Shown: positions 1 to 16,340 of the stretch, in pieces
Layout: each line of letters starts with the position of its first letter
Position numbering within the stretch: the stretch's first letter is position 1
Position numbers and translations under genes: made by a program
The notes under the pieces: generated by a model
What the model was told of the DNA's origin: nothing
Seen by the model: the letters and a program-made list of their open reading frames with translations, nothing else
Databases searched by the model: none
DNA from: Eunapius fragilis
Taxonomy: Eukaryota > Porifera > Demospongiae > Spongillida > Spongillidae
Direction of reading: 5' to 3'
Length of the DNA stretch: 64,000 bases
Assembly: GCA_963681505.1 (NCBI GenBank)
Contig: OY811973.1
Coordinates: forward strand, 2,220,349-2,284,348

Positions 1-52
1 AAATATAGTTCAGAAAAGCACGCCCTTAATTAATTAAGGACACTAACCACGC

Positions 53-833
53 TTATACAGGGTCTTTGCAAAAGAGCGCAACACTTTTAAATGAATATAA
101 TAGGATTGTCAATCTATATGAATTTATGAACCTACAATAACCACGTTTAGTCAAATACGAACCTCATTGTTACAGTTTTATCTTTAGCAGTTCAAAAGAT
201 AAAATCAAATAGCTTGCAATTAACTACATTGACAAAAACAATATACAATTTTTAACTTGATTTATTGATTATTAAATTTGATTGGCGTTTTACTAGTTAA
301 GATTCAAAACAACAAATCAAACTTGAAAAAGCTATATGACCATTACATTATAAATTAACTTTGAGTTTTAATAACGCACCATTAAATAATCCATTACCAA
401 ATCAAATAGCACTTGTTTTGTACTTCATTTTATAATAATTTATGATGGTTATTAAAAAAATATTTACCACATAACAGCTTCAACCTTAATAACTTTAAAG
501 CAAATGGTGGTCTTAAATGTAAACAGCTCACTATTGAACCTAGTAACTTGAAATCAGTACTGTTCCACCACATATCCAGATCTTGTGTTACTTACTAGTA
601 GTTATTAAAATCAATTATCATAAACCGGAATAACTTTGTTAATAGAGGGCTTTGAATATTTTGATTTATGAGGGTTTTGATAGTTACTTAACCGCTTAAT
701 CTAATTGAATTATTTGTATTTGCCTAACTACTGCAACATGTTAAATAAATCAAGCTATTAATTAATTTCAATCCTGAGTTATAGGGATTTTAAAGCGTTG
801 TTTTTTTTTTTTTCGCAAACACCCTGTATAAGG
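53..833. mobile_element. Non-autonomous DNA transposon with terminal inverted repeats
   Basis: The two ends read as inverted copies: the left end runs CTTATACAGGGTCTTTGC and the reverse complement of the right end runs CTTATACAGGGTGTTTGC, each followed by an A-rich stretch. The 780-bp interior is AT-rich and I see no coding sequence in it. The structure fits a MITE-like element; the ACAGGGT-type terminus resembles some Tc1/mariner-like ends, but the superfamily call is a guess. The target-site duplication may be TA. Confidence 0.55.
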
Positions 834-1027
834 ACGGCAAGCTGGAGATTAACCTTTAATGTTGCACATCATTCAGTGTTGTGTATACACATGCCTGCAA
901 CCCGTGATGCTGTATTTAATCTTGAGCAAGCCTCGGACTGCAAAAAGAGAGGCCCCCGGCGCCACAATGACGTAAAGAGATGCACCAGGATATCTGGCCT
1001 CAATAGTGTTCAGTAAAAAGAGCCAGT

Positions 1028-1465
1028 AGTGCAGGAGGCTAACACCAGGGATGGCACTCCCGCCTTGATAGCAGACACCAGTATCAGCTTGATGTGTGTG
1101 TTGTGGTACCATCGCACGTGCATCACAACACAGTCGCAGCACTCTCCACAGCAGAACAGGATAAGAAAAGGAAATACAATGTCGCTGCTGAAGCACGACC
1201 GGCATCCTTCACATCCTTTGTGGTATCCACTGATGGAATGTTGGGCAGAGAAGCAAACTTCTTACTTAAACGTTTGGCCCACAGAATCAGCATGAAATGG
1301 GATAAACCTCTTGGACAAATCACAGGATGGCTGCGCACAAGGCTCTCTCTTTTGCTATCCTCAGAGCCACAAATCTTTGTCTATGTGGGTCTCGCACCAA
1401 GTGGAGGAGTGGAGTTGGTATAGATGATGGTGCAGGATTGCCAACAGAGTTATCAAGCTTTGATT
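1028..1465 (+). pseudogene. 3' end of a decayed reverse-transcriptase ORF
   Basis: Plus-strand frames around 1094-1423 carry the conserved tail seen in a class of non-LTR-type reverse transcriptases of marine invertebrates: a basic DKKRKY-like start, then ARPASFTSFVVSTDGMLG and WLRTRLS. A frameshift near 1350 moves the rest into another frame, which reads SRTKWRSGVGIDDGAGLP and ends at a stop near 1462. Only this 3' portion is recognisable; the 835-1030 stretch upstream is probably more of the same relic. Broken, no function expected. Confidence 0.55.
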
Positions 1466-1739
1466 AACACTTTCATTTGTATTTATTTATTTATGTACAT
1501 GTATTTCATAGTCATATCTTATGAATAAGTAAAAAAAATAAATGCAGTAATTTATAATTAAAAAAATTGTTTTGTACAATAAATTAAAATTATAGGAAAT
1601 GGCTTCTATTGTTGTAAAATTTCCTTTCACCATAATTATTTGATGTAATCATTAAATCATATTATATAATAACCATTAAAAAATCACAGCACTAATTTAG
1701 TAACGTACTGTATAAATGGTTTGTATTTAGAGTTTGTGG
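1466..1739. other. AT-rich spacer, nothing recognised
   Basis: No open frame of note, no RNA gene and no repeat structure that I can support. Confidence 0.5.
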
Positions 1740-2610
1740 CTCTTATGAACTGTAGTGAATGTCAACATTGTTGTCTCAACACTGCCTCAAGAACCATTTT
1801 TGCCTCTGATGTCAACACATCGGGGTCAGGCATATGTTGGTGCATGTGAATAGAACGTTGTTAGAAGGCTTGTTCGTACGTGTACAAAAGGTGTGGAGTA
1901 GGTGATTGTATGTGAGGTAGCAGTTGGAAGAACATGATGAAGCAGCTGCTTGGCCCGGGCAGCGACTAGTTCAGTCCTTCACATCTGGTGTCAGAAGTGG
2001 GATCCATCCCTGACAGTTGTGAGGTTAGACCCATGGATCCAGAAGGAGCGTCGTCACTGGGTACAGGAAGGACCAAGGTGGGCCTAGAGAGGAGAGAGGG
2101 AGACAGAAAGTTTGGCAGCCTACACAGAAATGGTAGGTAGCTGGCTAGAGAGAGAAGGCTAGCAGTACTCTAGAGATGAGAACCTGAGGTAGCCGAGCCA
2201 TCCGTGTACGGAGTGCAAAGAAAGTTTAAGTTGTACTCACGTGTGGGGATTCAGGACTGAAGATGGAAAAGCTAGCTAACAGCGTAACTGAAACGATGGT
2301 TGGAAAGAAAAGGAGTCGGGAATGTGTGTTCGACGGTAAAACTATCGACGTTAATCGCAGGTGGGAAGAAATGTGGGGGGGGGGGGGGGGGGGGGGAACT
2401 GAGGTCTCTGATGTCAACACATCGGGTCAGGCATGCGCTGTGCATGTGAACAGAAAGAAGGCTTGTGTGTACGTGTGGTGCTGAGTACGTGTATTTGGGG
2501 GGCTACGCAGGTGATTGGATGATTGGACGTCGCGAGCGTGGAACAGCACCGATGAAGCAGCTTGGCACTAGCTGCAGTTGAGGTAAGCGGTGGCCTTCAC
2601 AGCTTGTATG
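1740..2610 (+). mobile_element. LTR-like direct repeat pair, degenerate
   Basis: About 180 bp at 1808-1985 recurs in diverged form at 2408-2604. Both begin at GATGTCAACACATCGGG and end at CCTTCACA. The first copy is followed by TGGTGTCAGAAGTGGGATCC, which has the look of the primer-binding/leader junction common just after the 5' LTR of Ty3/gypsy elements. No gag or pol frame lies between them. Best read as LTR fragments; a G-run of about 20 sits at 2375-2396. Confidence 0.4.
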
Positions 2611-2872
2611 GATGTGAGCTTGGCATCAGAGTTGAGTTTCTAGCTGACATATGCTTGGTGACAACGGACGAAGCCACATCATGAATTGGAAATTGCCAGA
2701 TGTTTCCCATGGGTCAATAGGAAGCCTGGCACACACGTGTTACAAAGAAATTAGACAATGGACAAGAACCATACCTATTTGCATCTAGTGGGAGGGGAGG
2801 GGCAGGTGCTTATATTTCCTTAGTTGCAAGCAAGCTTAGATTGGCATGCAAGTACAGGACAAATGGGACCAC

Positions 2873-2873
<1 letters not shown>

Positions 2874-2924
<51 letters not shown>
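2874..2924. repeat. (TG)n microsatellite
   Basis: Uninterrupted TG dinucleotides. C-runs at 3010-3022 and 3279-3298 lie nearby. Confidence 0.95.
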
Positions 2925-2925
<1 letters not shown>

Positions 2926-3193
2926 ACACAGAAGCATGCATGTATCACTTAGAAATTGCAGTGTTCATTCTAACATGAGGCATGTCTCCGATACGTAGTA
3001 TTTTGAGGTCCCCCCCCCCCCCCGTAGATTGTTCCTCAAGATGTGGAACCATAGCCACCGTATCCACACAGACAGGTATGCAAAAGGGGCTACCTTTGAA
3101 GCAGACAGGTGTAATCTATGTAATTGCATACTTGGCAAATGCATGAAACATGGATGTAAGGGGGAAATATTCTATTGAGCTCATTGGAATGAA

Positions 3194-3328
3194 CAGTGAC
3201 ATATCCAGGGTCCATTCACATGGCTGGTGGTCCACCAATGGTTTACTACAAGTTTACTGGACAATATCCTGGGTAGACCCCCCCCCCCCCCCCCCCCAAC
3301 GTGAACGAGGACATCAGATCCGCCACTG
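3194..3328. mobile_element. Short MITE with CAGTG termini
   Basis: The left end CAGTGACATATCCAGGGTCC and the reverse complement of the right end CAGTGGCGGATCTGATGTCC are clearly related inverted termini of about 20 bp. CAGTGGCGGATC-type ends are common on small non-autonomous elements of animal genomes. A C-homopolymer sits inside. I could not find a convincing target-site duplication. It lies just 3' of the last clearly recognised PIGL exon. Confidence 0.5.
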
Positions 3329-3427
3329 ATCGTTGCAGACTGCATCCAAACCATAACGAATATCACACAGCAAAACAATTTCGGTCTATATAACATCATG
3401 CAGACATATGCAAAAGTGGACACTCAC

Positions 3428-5351
<1,924 letters not shown>

Positions 5352-6495
5352 TTCCCGCGACTCTAAATAGAGCGCGCGCGGTGCTACGCAATTATTGTGG
5401 TTTACATAACTATCGCGCTCATTTACACTAATTCGATGTCTAAGGTTACTGCTCTATGTTCCACTTGCATGAAGAAGGTTTGCTGCCGTAAGTATCAGTG
5501 AGAGAACTGATTAACGAACACCATCACAGAAACATATGAGCATGCGGGTATATTATTAGTGGACTTGAACGGAAGACTCATCCAGCTGATATCCTCATTA
5601 GACAACTGGGGGTGCATGGTAGGTCAGCAGCTCTTGTTGTAGCAGCTACATCTCTGGGAAATTATTTGTAACTGTTGGGAACTGCTGCATGGTGCTACTA
5701 CTTCATGCTGCCACTGCATGCACGAGTCAGAGCTAGGAACTGCTGCATGGCGCTACTACTTCATGCTGCCACTGCATGCACAAGTCAGAGCTAGGAACTG
5801 CTGCATGGTGCTACTACTTCATGCTGCCACTGCATGAGTCAGAGAATATAGGAAGCTATGCAGTAATGTGATTTCAGTTCGGGATGGGAGTGTCTAATCC
5901 CTTTGGTGCCTGGAGCAAAACCTTTTCTATATATGATTTAGCTTCTAGCTAGGTTGGCCCCGTGCACAACACAATTGCCTGACTGCCATGCACACGCAAG
6001 TCTGGGTACTTAGTCTAGTACAAATAGTCTGTCGTAAACAGTACATATGTTATATACGCAGTTTGTAAGCATAGCAGATTGTGGCCATCAACGTTCCTGT
6101 TGCCCTAATTGATCATGAATGTGCATGTGATGGTCCGGTGTGTTGCAATACATGGGACGGTCTACGGAATGGCATTGGACAAGATGACAATGTCATGTGT
6201 ATATATGCGCCTATTGTTTTGGTTTTGACAACGCGCCCAAAATAACTTCCCTCTTGAATAGGTCTGAGACGCTCTGCTATAATTAAACAAATACATGCAA
6301 ACTCATACAATCATTCAATTTCAGGAAGGGATCTTATATATAAAACAGATACTGCATCAGTTTAAATTTAAATGCATATGGTGCCAGAAAACTTTTGTAA
6401 AGTACACCGTGCAGCGAGTTTTTGCTATTAATGGCGGTCCCAGGGGTTATTGAGCATTTGAACAAATTAACTCCAAATTCAATATTTCAGAATTG
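5352..6495. other. Divergent intergenic region between PIGL and gene A
   Basis: PIGL starts leftward and gene A rightward. The PIGL-proximal 60 bp contain a GC-rich GAGCGCGCGCGG block. The remainder holds the 58-bp tandem repeat listed separately and no open frame I can support. Confidence 0.5.
5678..5845. repeat. 58-bp tandem repeat, about 2.8 copies
   Basis: Units start with GGAACTGCTGCATGG at 5678, 5736 and 5794, a spacing of exactly 58 bp, with only a few substitutions; the last unit is truncated. Confidence 0.9.
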
Positions 6496-6505
6496 TATAT
6501 ATAAG
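6496..6505 (+). promoter_or_regulatory. TATA box of gene A
   Basis: TATATATAAG lies 85-94 bp upstream of the gene A ATG at 6590, leaving room for a transcription start near 6530 and a short 5' UTR. Pseudogene B has a similar ATATATAT stretch about 100 bp before its ATG. Confidence 0.5.
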
Positions 6506-6589
6506 GAGACACTTAGTGCATGAAAGATTTATTGGTGACTGCATGATACAGTGTAGATACGTCACCGGCCGTACGAATATCCAGTACAA

Positions 6590-10348
<3,759 letters not shown>

Positions 10349-10417
10349 TTAGCACACAGTGTCATGATTCAGCTTTGTACTTGTGCATACATGAATATGT
10401 GTTCAGCAGTCAGTTAT

Positions 10418-10423
10418 AATAAA
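10418..10423 (+). terminator. Poly(A) signal AATAAA of gene A
   Basis: Canonical AATAAA 70 bp after the gene A stop codon. Confidence 0.6.
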
Positions 10424-10535
10424 TGTCGTGTTACTATATTATGCTTGATGATAATGCTGTCAGACAAATGTTTTCACTTGTTTCAGTATACAAAATTCAG
10501 CTGGATGGTATAAGTGCTTTAAAAAAAATAGCAGT

Positions 10536-10795
10536 AGAATGAATTACACAAAATACTTTAGCTACTCCTCCTCTGTCCTTTTGTACAGTATGAGCAATTC
10601 AGTTACCACCAGAATTGAGAATTGCCTCGGCATACAGTCGAGCACTCCCAATTTAGGGTGGAAAGGGCCGCCACAAAGTTGCGCTGTTTTTGGCCATCTC
10701 TGGGGTTTAGTGAGAGTTTGTAGTAGTCGCCCTTTGGCCCATTGTATCTCTGTAGATCACTGTGGACACTTCAAAACTGACCTACAACACCTCAG
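10536..10795 (-). pseudogene. Relic of an ITIH-C-domain terminal exon, antisense to gene A
   Basis: The minus strand matches the last exon of genes D and E nearly base for base over stretches: CGGCATACAG, the GTGGAAAGGGCCGCCACAAAG block, TTTAGTGAGAGTTTGTAGTAGTCGCC, and the acceptor side AAAACTGACCTA. The reading frame is broken, for example a stop appears immediately after the acceptor where D and E encode a Trp. Intron-like similarity continues at about 10850-10980 (GAATGAAATCA and ATATTCAAGATG). A family member once lay tail-to-tail with gene A and decayed. Confidence 0.75.
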
Positions 10796-10989
10796 AATGC
10801 GGCATGGTATTGTTTGGATGAAATACTAAGATGTAAAAATAAAATAAAAATTCCATATTCCCTCACAGGACCTTGCTACACTGTAACAGTAGGCATAGTG
10901 TTGCTGTAAAACATGCACATATGCAACATAATAAGTGCACAAAACTTACAAATGAATGAAATCAAAATACAATATTCAAGATGCGATCA

Positions 10990-12002
10990 TTTAATACTGA
11001 GCAGACATCTCATTTTTTATCATGCGTATAATTTGAACAGTTTTCACAAAAATGGCCTTTCATTTATGACAAATAGAATAGAAAATAGAAAATGGCAAAT
11101 AGAAAAATGCTGGGATATGTCTGAATATAGCTTTAAATGTACTGATCCAAAATGTGAATGTATTGTCTGACTGCCTCTTCTCATGGTACACATAGAAAAG
11201 TGTGGGCGTTCACTATTCAAATGTATGGGAGCGAACTGTTTGAACCACCATGTAAGCTGCAGCTACATTGAGGAGGGTGGCATGCATGATATAGGAACTC
11301 CCTTCTTCACGACAGAGGCTGTTCATTCACATCAAAAGCACTATATCATCAACCTCATAGTGTTTTGACAACAATGAATCATTCTAAAAGGCCAGAAGCA
11401 AGGTCAATGCCTAATTACCATTTAGACAAAATATGCACTTGTATAATTAACTTGCACCAATTGCAGAATTCACAGGGTAAATAAGAGGTGCATGAACTGA
11501 GAGTGGGGAGCCATTAATGATGCACTTCATAATAATGTCAGTGTTTGAAAGGTTCACTGGTCTACTTTAGCAAATCAGAATTTTGAATGAGAAGTACATC
11601 TCTACATAAATTTAGGAATCCCATTTGAACCAATGCTACCCAAAGTAATATAAGGAAACAAGGGGAATAGCCTCTGTAATGAAAAGGATCTCAGGCTAAT
11701 GTGTTTGGGACATGTGTTTTGGTTAACCCAAGCGTATGTCTCCTTTTAAGACTGTGTAGGATGGGCTGGGGCAATAGTTAGCATTGAATACCCTATGGAC
11801 AGACATTTGCACTGATGCAAATGTGTACCCTATGAGTGTGGAAAAAACTGCTACCTCATCAGGGTAGTAAATGGATCATCTCTCATGTACAGCATTTAAA
11901 TGTCACCTAAAACAGTGTACCTCTGAATCTAAACATTTGGTGCACAGCTGTCCTTTGATCGATCTAATGCATGTAGCCGAACAAAAAAAAAAAAAAAAAA
12001 AA
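10990..12002. other. Non-coding remnant sequence left of the PIGL relic
   Basis: No gene seen. The part from about 11760 resembles the PIGL intron around 4640-4860 (ACAGACATTT, TCATGTACAGCATT) and belongs to the duplicated block. An A-run lies at 11983-12001. Confidence 0.45.
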
Positions 12003-12096
12003 CCTATATATTGATGATAACCTGAAATGAGATCCAGAATCATAGCACTTCTCTGAAACGCTATCCTTCTTGTCTCACTGCTGCCATAATAATTAC
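12003..12096 (-). pseudogene. PIGL exon 2 relic
   Basis: Reads GNYYGSSETRRIAFQRSAMILDL after an intact acceptor (GATAG|GTAATTATTATGG), aligning with PIGL exon 2 at 4902-5001, but the KEL core is changed and the donor end is altered. No exon 1 with AHPDDE and no exon 3 or 4 lies nearby. A duplicated, decayed fragment. Confidence 0.8.
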
Positions 12097-12169
12097 CTAT
12101 CAGTGTTGGGTCACTGAAATTGGAGTATTAGCAACAAACAACAAAATAATAATCCTTTGAAAATGATTC

Positions 12170-12960
12170 TTGTTCCCAATGATGCATGGTACCGAGCACA
12201 CAGCTCAGATTAAAGTTTGGTGGACTAGGCCCTCCACTTTGTCTCACTCCATGCTGCTGCCTTCATTGCATCCCTCTCATCCTCGGGCTTTGGCAGTGCT
12301 GACAGTATCCAACTTCAGCAGGCAGTTAGCGGTATTACATTTTCAGGTCTCACTTCCCAATCCCATCTCAGATATTTCCACTCTGACCTCTCCCACATCT
12401 ATCCAAAAGGTTTTGTCTGAGACAATCGAGGACCAACTTTTCCCCACCATGTTGGAGTCTTCCTCTCCTGCCTACAGGGCTCACCTCCTGTCGGTGGCAG
12501 CCCCTCATCATTCTTCTTGCATGGTTGTCAGTGGTCCCATCCCCTGGTTTGGGCATGCACCTGGAGTCCAATGAGTACCAAATGGCTGTGGCTGAGACTG
12601 GACACTACAGGTCAATCCATTCTGCCATAATACCTGATCCAAATGCCAAATGCCAAGAGTTACATTGGTCCTGCATGCATTCCATTGGCAGTGGAGGTAT
12701 ATGGGGATTGGGGCAAGCAGGCCCACGATACCATCTCCAGGCTGGCATCTCACCTGGTCATTCACTAGTCTTCCCCCAAGTCATCAGGGGTGGCCGAAAT
12801 ATATGGCTGGTGGATTATTGGTCTGATCCACTCCAATGTTAGAGCCCTGGCCAGGGACCTCCTCCCTCCTAACTGCTAGAGCCATCCTGCCCAGGGAGGT
12901 CCCACCCTCCTAACTGCTAGAGCCATCCTGGCCAGGGAGGTCCGGCCCACTCTCCTAATT
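12170..12960 (+). pseudogene. 3' fragment of the RT element seen at 16.3-21.1 kb
   Basis: Contains decayed versions of the same C-terminal motifs as the 16.3-19.3 kb copy: HLLSVAAPHHSS, VPSPGLGMHLESNEYQ and a GDWGKQAHDTISRLASHL-like stretch near 12700, in different frames. The end (about 12840-12960) has become a roughly 50-bp tandem repeat, CTGCTAGAGCCATCCTG. Non-functional. Confidence 0.65.
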
Positions 12961-13859
12961 GCTTTTGCTTGTGTTTGGTGTAATGTTTGCTATTAGCATA
13001 GTCCAATAATTTTTAGACTGAATACATTAATAATAATAATATTATATATATGGGCAAAAAAACTGTAAGTTGAGCAAAATACATTTCGACTGATTATATT
13101 GTGAATACGTCACAGACGCGGGAGAACAAAATCTAGTAACAGATGGAGCTGGTGTTGCTTTTTGTCTGCGTTCTGGGTTTTTTTGCATCGCTAACAGTTG
13201 CCCAGCAGGCGGGGTGTAATAGTCTTCCTAACAGCGCCCAAGTGGAAAATCTGATTTCCGCAAATTTCGCGGGAACTGGACAGGGCTCATCGTCTTTCGT
13301 AATTGTGCTTCAGACGGCACCCGAGGGGTTCAAGAACCGCGTCGTGTGTGCATCGAGCTCTGGCGTACGCAACCAGTATCGCTTCGTCTCTATAGTGGCG
13401 TTCTACACCATTAATGGAGTAGGACCGGAGTATGGTCAGTTTGTGTCAACTCTGTGTGGAGCGCCACGTCAACCTTCTTGGAGGCTACTGTGTTCGACAG
13501 AACGCCTCTGACATCTACCTCTGCCGCAGTCAATGCCAATAATAGAACAGACTGTGGCTACTGCCTGAACCCTACCTTCAGTTCTCCACCTCGGAGCGCT
13601 GATGCGGTCAACCATTGCAACAGTTAGTTACAATAATGGGGGACCATGCATACATATTTGTATATATTTTTTCTTCAGGCTGCACCGGATGTTCTCAACC
13701 ACTGTGCTATGTAACGGATACCACTACCCCTCCTGTGGGGAGAAACTTCAGCACAGCTTGTTGTAATTACTACCTGTCTGATGGCACATGTACTGTTGCA
13801 TGCCCACTACCGTTATATCCTGATTCGAATAGAACATGTGGTAAGAACACTGAGGGGTG

Positions 13860-14400
13860 CCTATATAACTACATTATAAAGCTATTCTAAACTATTGTTG
13901 CATGCATGTGTTATGGTTATCCAGAATGTACTAAACCTTATTCGTTTGAATCATTGTGGCTTATACGTATTATGTGAAATGCCCCTTCGCTTTCGCTATG
14001 AGAAATAATTATGAAATAATTATTTAATTATTTCACAAAACATTCCAATAATTGATTACTAGTTACCGGTGTAATTATGGAACAGTTTCCGACGAACTGT
14101 CCCTTCGCTATTATTCGGTACTTATTACCATGCATAGATAAATCTAAACACCTTGGAACCATTATCAAACTAACGGCTAGTGACGAGTACGCATTGCATT
14201 TGCTTACACAGCATGAAGACTTGGCCATGCTTGAGGTAAATAATGTACGTACACTCAGTGCTGTAGAGAAAAACTAACTGAATTATTATTCATCCAAAGT
14301 TAATGACACAGGCAAATTGGACCAATCTGCTTAAATTAGATAACACTATAAACACTTGAAATAAATTGTTTTCATCGAAGGTGGTACTGTTCCGAGGAAG
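13860..14400 (+). other. Gene B intron 2, AT-rich, no feature
   Basis: A small palindromic TTATGAAATAATTATTTAATTATTTCA region lies near 14010-14035. Nothing else supported. Confidence 0.45.
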
Positions 14401-14407
14401 GACTGTA

Positions 14408-14567
14408 CAGTCTGACCTCGTTAAGAGCGCACTCGTTATAAGCGTATTCCCTCGTTAGATGTATTGAAATTTGTATTCATGGTTAATGCGGGTACTAACA
14501 TTATCTATGCCCTAAGTATGGTAAGAGCGCAGGGAACAAACATGGCGCTCTTAACGAGGTCAGACTG
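14408..14567. mobile_element. 160-bp pogo/Tigger-like MITE
   Basis: Perfect 23-bp terminal inverted repeats (14408-14430 and 14545-14567) begin CAGTCTGACCTCGTT. The element is flanked on both sides by TA (14406-14407, 14568-14569), the expected Tc1/pogo target duplication. No coding content. It sits in intron 2 of pseudogene B and is absent from gene A, so it inserted after the duplication. Confidence 0.85.
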
Positions 14568-14804
14568 TACAATATACAGATCTCATAACTGACTAATTTT
14601 TTGGTGTTAGCAATTAAATTTAATTAGACCGGGCTGATAAAGTACAATAATAGCTGTATCTCCTTCACCTTTCACCGTCCACCTCCATTTCATTACATGT
14701 TAAGTTCCCTGTCTCTGTCAAAATGGAGGAACACCGCAAACGAATGGGACACAGTGCTCGTGCGCCTGTCCCCCACAGTTTACTGGTCTACAGTGCGAGA
14801 GAGC

Positions 14805-15100
14805 GATATCTTCGAGTGCGATACCTCCCAGCGCGATACATCCCCCTTCCCCCAGCGCGATACTTTCCCCTTCCCCCAGCGCGATACCTTCCCCTTCCCC
14901 CAGCACGATACCTTCTAGCGCCCCTTCCTCTAGCGCGATACTTTCCCCTTCCCCCAGCGCAATACCTTCCCCTTCCTCTAGCGCGATACCTTCCCCTTCC
15001 CGTCCCCCTTCCCCCAGCTCGATACGTTCCCCTTCCCCCAGCGCGATACGTTCCCCTTTCCCTAGTGCGATACGTTCCCCTTTCCCTAGCGCCTCTTCTC
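14805..15100 (+). repeat. Expanded 24-bp coding minisatellite in pseudogene B exon 3
   Basis: About a dozen variants of a GCGATACCTTCCCCTTCCCC-type unit encode AIPSPSPS-like octapeptides in the EGF-continuing frame. Some units are shortened, but total length stays a multiple of three. Confidence 0.8.
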
Positions 15101-16340
15101 CGAGTGTGAACGCTGCTATCACTACACGCATTGCTACCACCAGCATGCAAGCAACAAGCATGGCAACATCCATGGCTACCTCACGCTCGCTTGGCCCCCA
15201 TGTGTCTTTAACAACAAAACCTTCTTCATCTTCATCACTGCCACAATCCACTTCCTCCCGACCAAGCCGTGTGGCTACTACAAGTATGATAATTTCAAGG
15301 CCTCTGCTAAAACCAACTCCGCTAAATTGCCGAGGTGAGCATGCAGCAATCAATTAACTATAGGATGGTGAAAGTATATTACTGTATAAATAATATCTCT
15401 AGAATGGGTTTGCATCCCTTGGGTCAGTGGTGCATGAGGACAAGTTGACGGAATAATAGATTGATTGTACATGCATACAGTTATTTCATTTGGATACTGC
15501 AGACCAGCGTGACCACACAAACGTAAAATGCATAAAACACAATCCTTTGCCTACATCCAGTTGCCATGCATGCATATGAGTTGTGTAGAAGTGATAGCAA
15601 GTCCAGATACCCAGGCCATTGCGTGAATGGCACTACTGAGCGGTTTTAAATAGTATTGTCAGAGATACTATATATCGATACCAGATATGAAAAATTATTT
15701 TAACTGTCTACTCTTCTTTTGCTTGTCCATGGAGATTCCTGTATAGGATGTATATATGCATGGATTTTTTTTCAAAATTTCAAATTATTTGATGTTAATA
15801 AGTCCATGCAGCATTATAGCATTGCGATGGGGCATGATTGCGTTTATGTCAGTACAATACAATTCTATACGAGGCCAGCAAAACTGACGGATTCATGCAG
15901 TATTATCCACCGGTATTAGCTCTGATAGTTGTTTGAGTCTTCTTATTTGAGCCTTGTAATAATGTTTCCTCTTTATCTCTATAGAAATAACATACCACAA
16001 ATATCCATCTAAACGAACGCACAGAAGAAGAAATAGAGACAGTATGAAGAAAACTCCGAGTAAAAAAAACGGGCATGCTCTCATGCACTAGCTGGGTGGC
16101 CTGGTCGGTTAGGCTGTGGATCCAGTCCTCACATGGTGTCATGATTTCAGTTTTGTAAGTGCATGTGCGTTCATGAATGGCAATCAGTTATATAAATGTT
16201 CTGCCATATTATATATGAGACAGTTCACGAGAAAATTGCCCTTCATTTATAATTATGTAGGATTGGCTAAGTAGGCGTGATTTTCGATCGAGCGTTAGAA
16301 AACAAAATAAATAATTATAGTAATTGAAGGGTGCCCAGAA

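Larger units (their letters stand above)
13143..16091 (+). pseudogene. Gene B: paralogue of gene A broken by a 10-bp deletion in exon 1
   Basis: Exons correspond one-to-one with gene A: 13143-13622 (480 nt against 490), 13679-13840 (162, identical length), 14705-15334 (630 against 417, still in frame) and 15985-16091. The signal peptide, cysteine domain, Cys-rich module, EGF-like domain (CQNGGTPQTNG, FTGLQCE) and a longer Ser/Pro stalk are all present. At about 13440, exon 1 lacks ten bases that gene A has between CAGTT and TGTGTC, so the frame shifts and stops at 13511; all downstream exons remain open in the frame they would need. Splice sites look intact. Either a recent pseudogene or an assembly/allelic error. 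Confidence 0.75.

Noticed and set aside
3000-3130. Last PIGL exon (minus, VWIRWLWFHILR)
   Set aside because: Attractive likeness to the family C-terminus, but the preceding roughly 60 residues are missing and no acceptor in the right phase was found, so it is only mentioned under PIGL.
14718-15353. 211-codon minus-strand ORF rich in Gly/Glu
   Set aside because: Antisense shadow of the Ser/Pro minisatellite in pseudogene B exon 3; the plus frame continues the EGF domain in phase.
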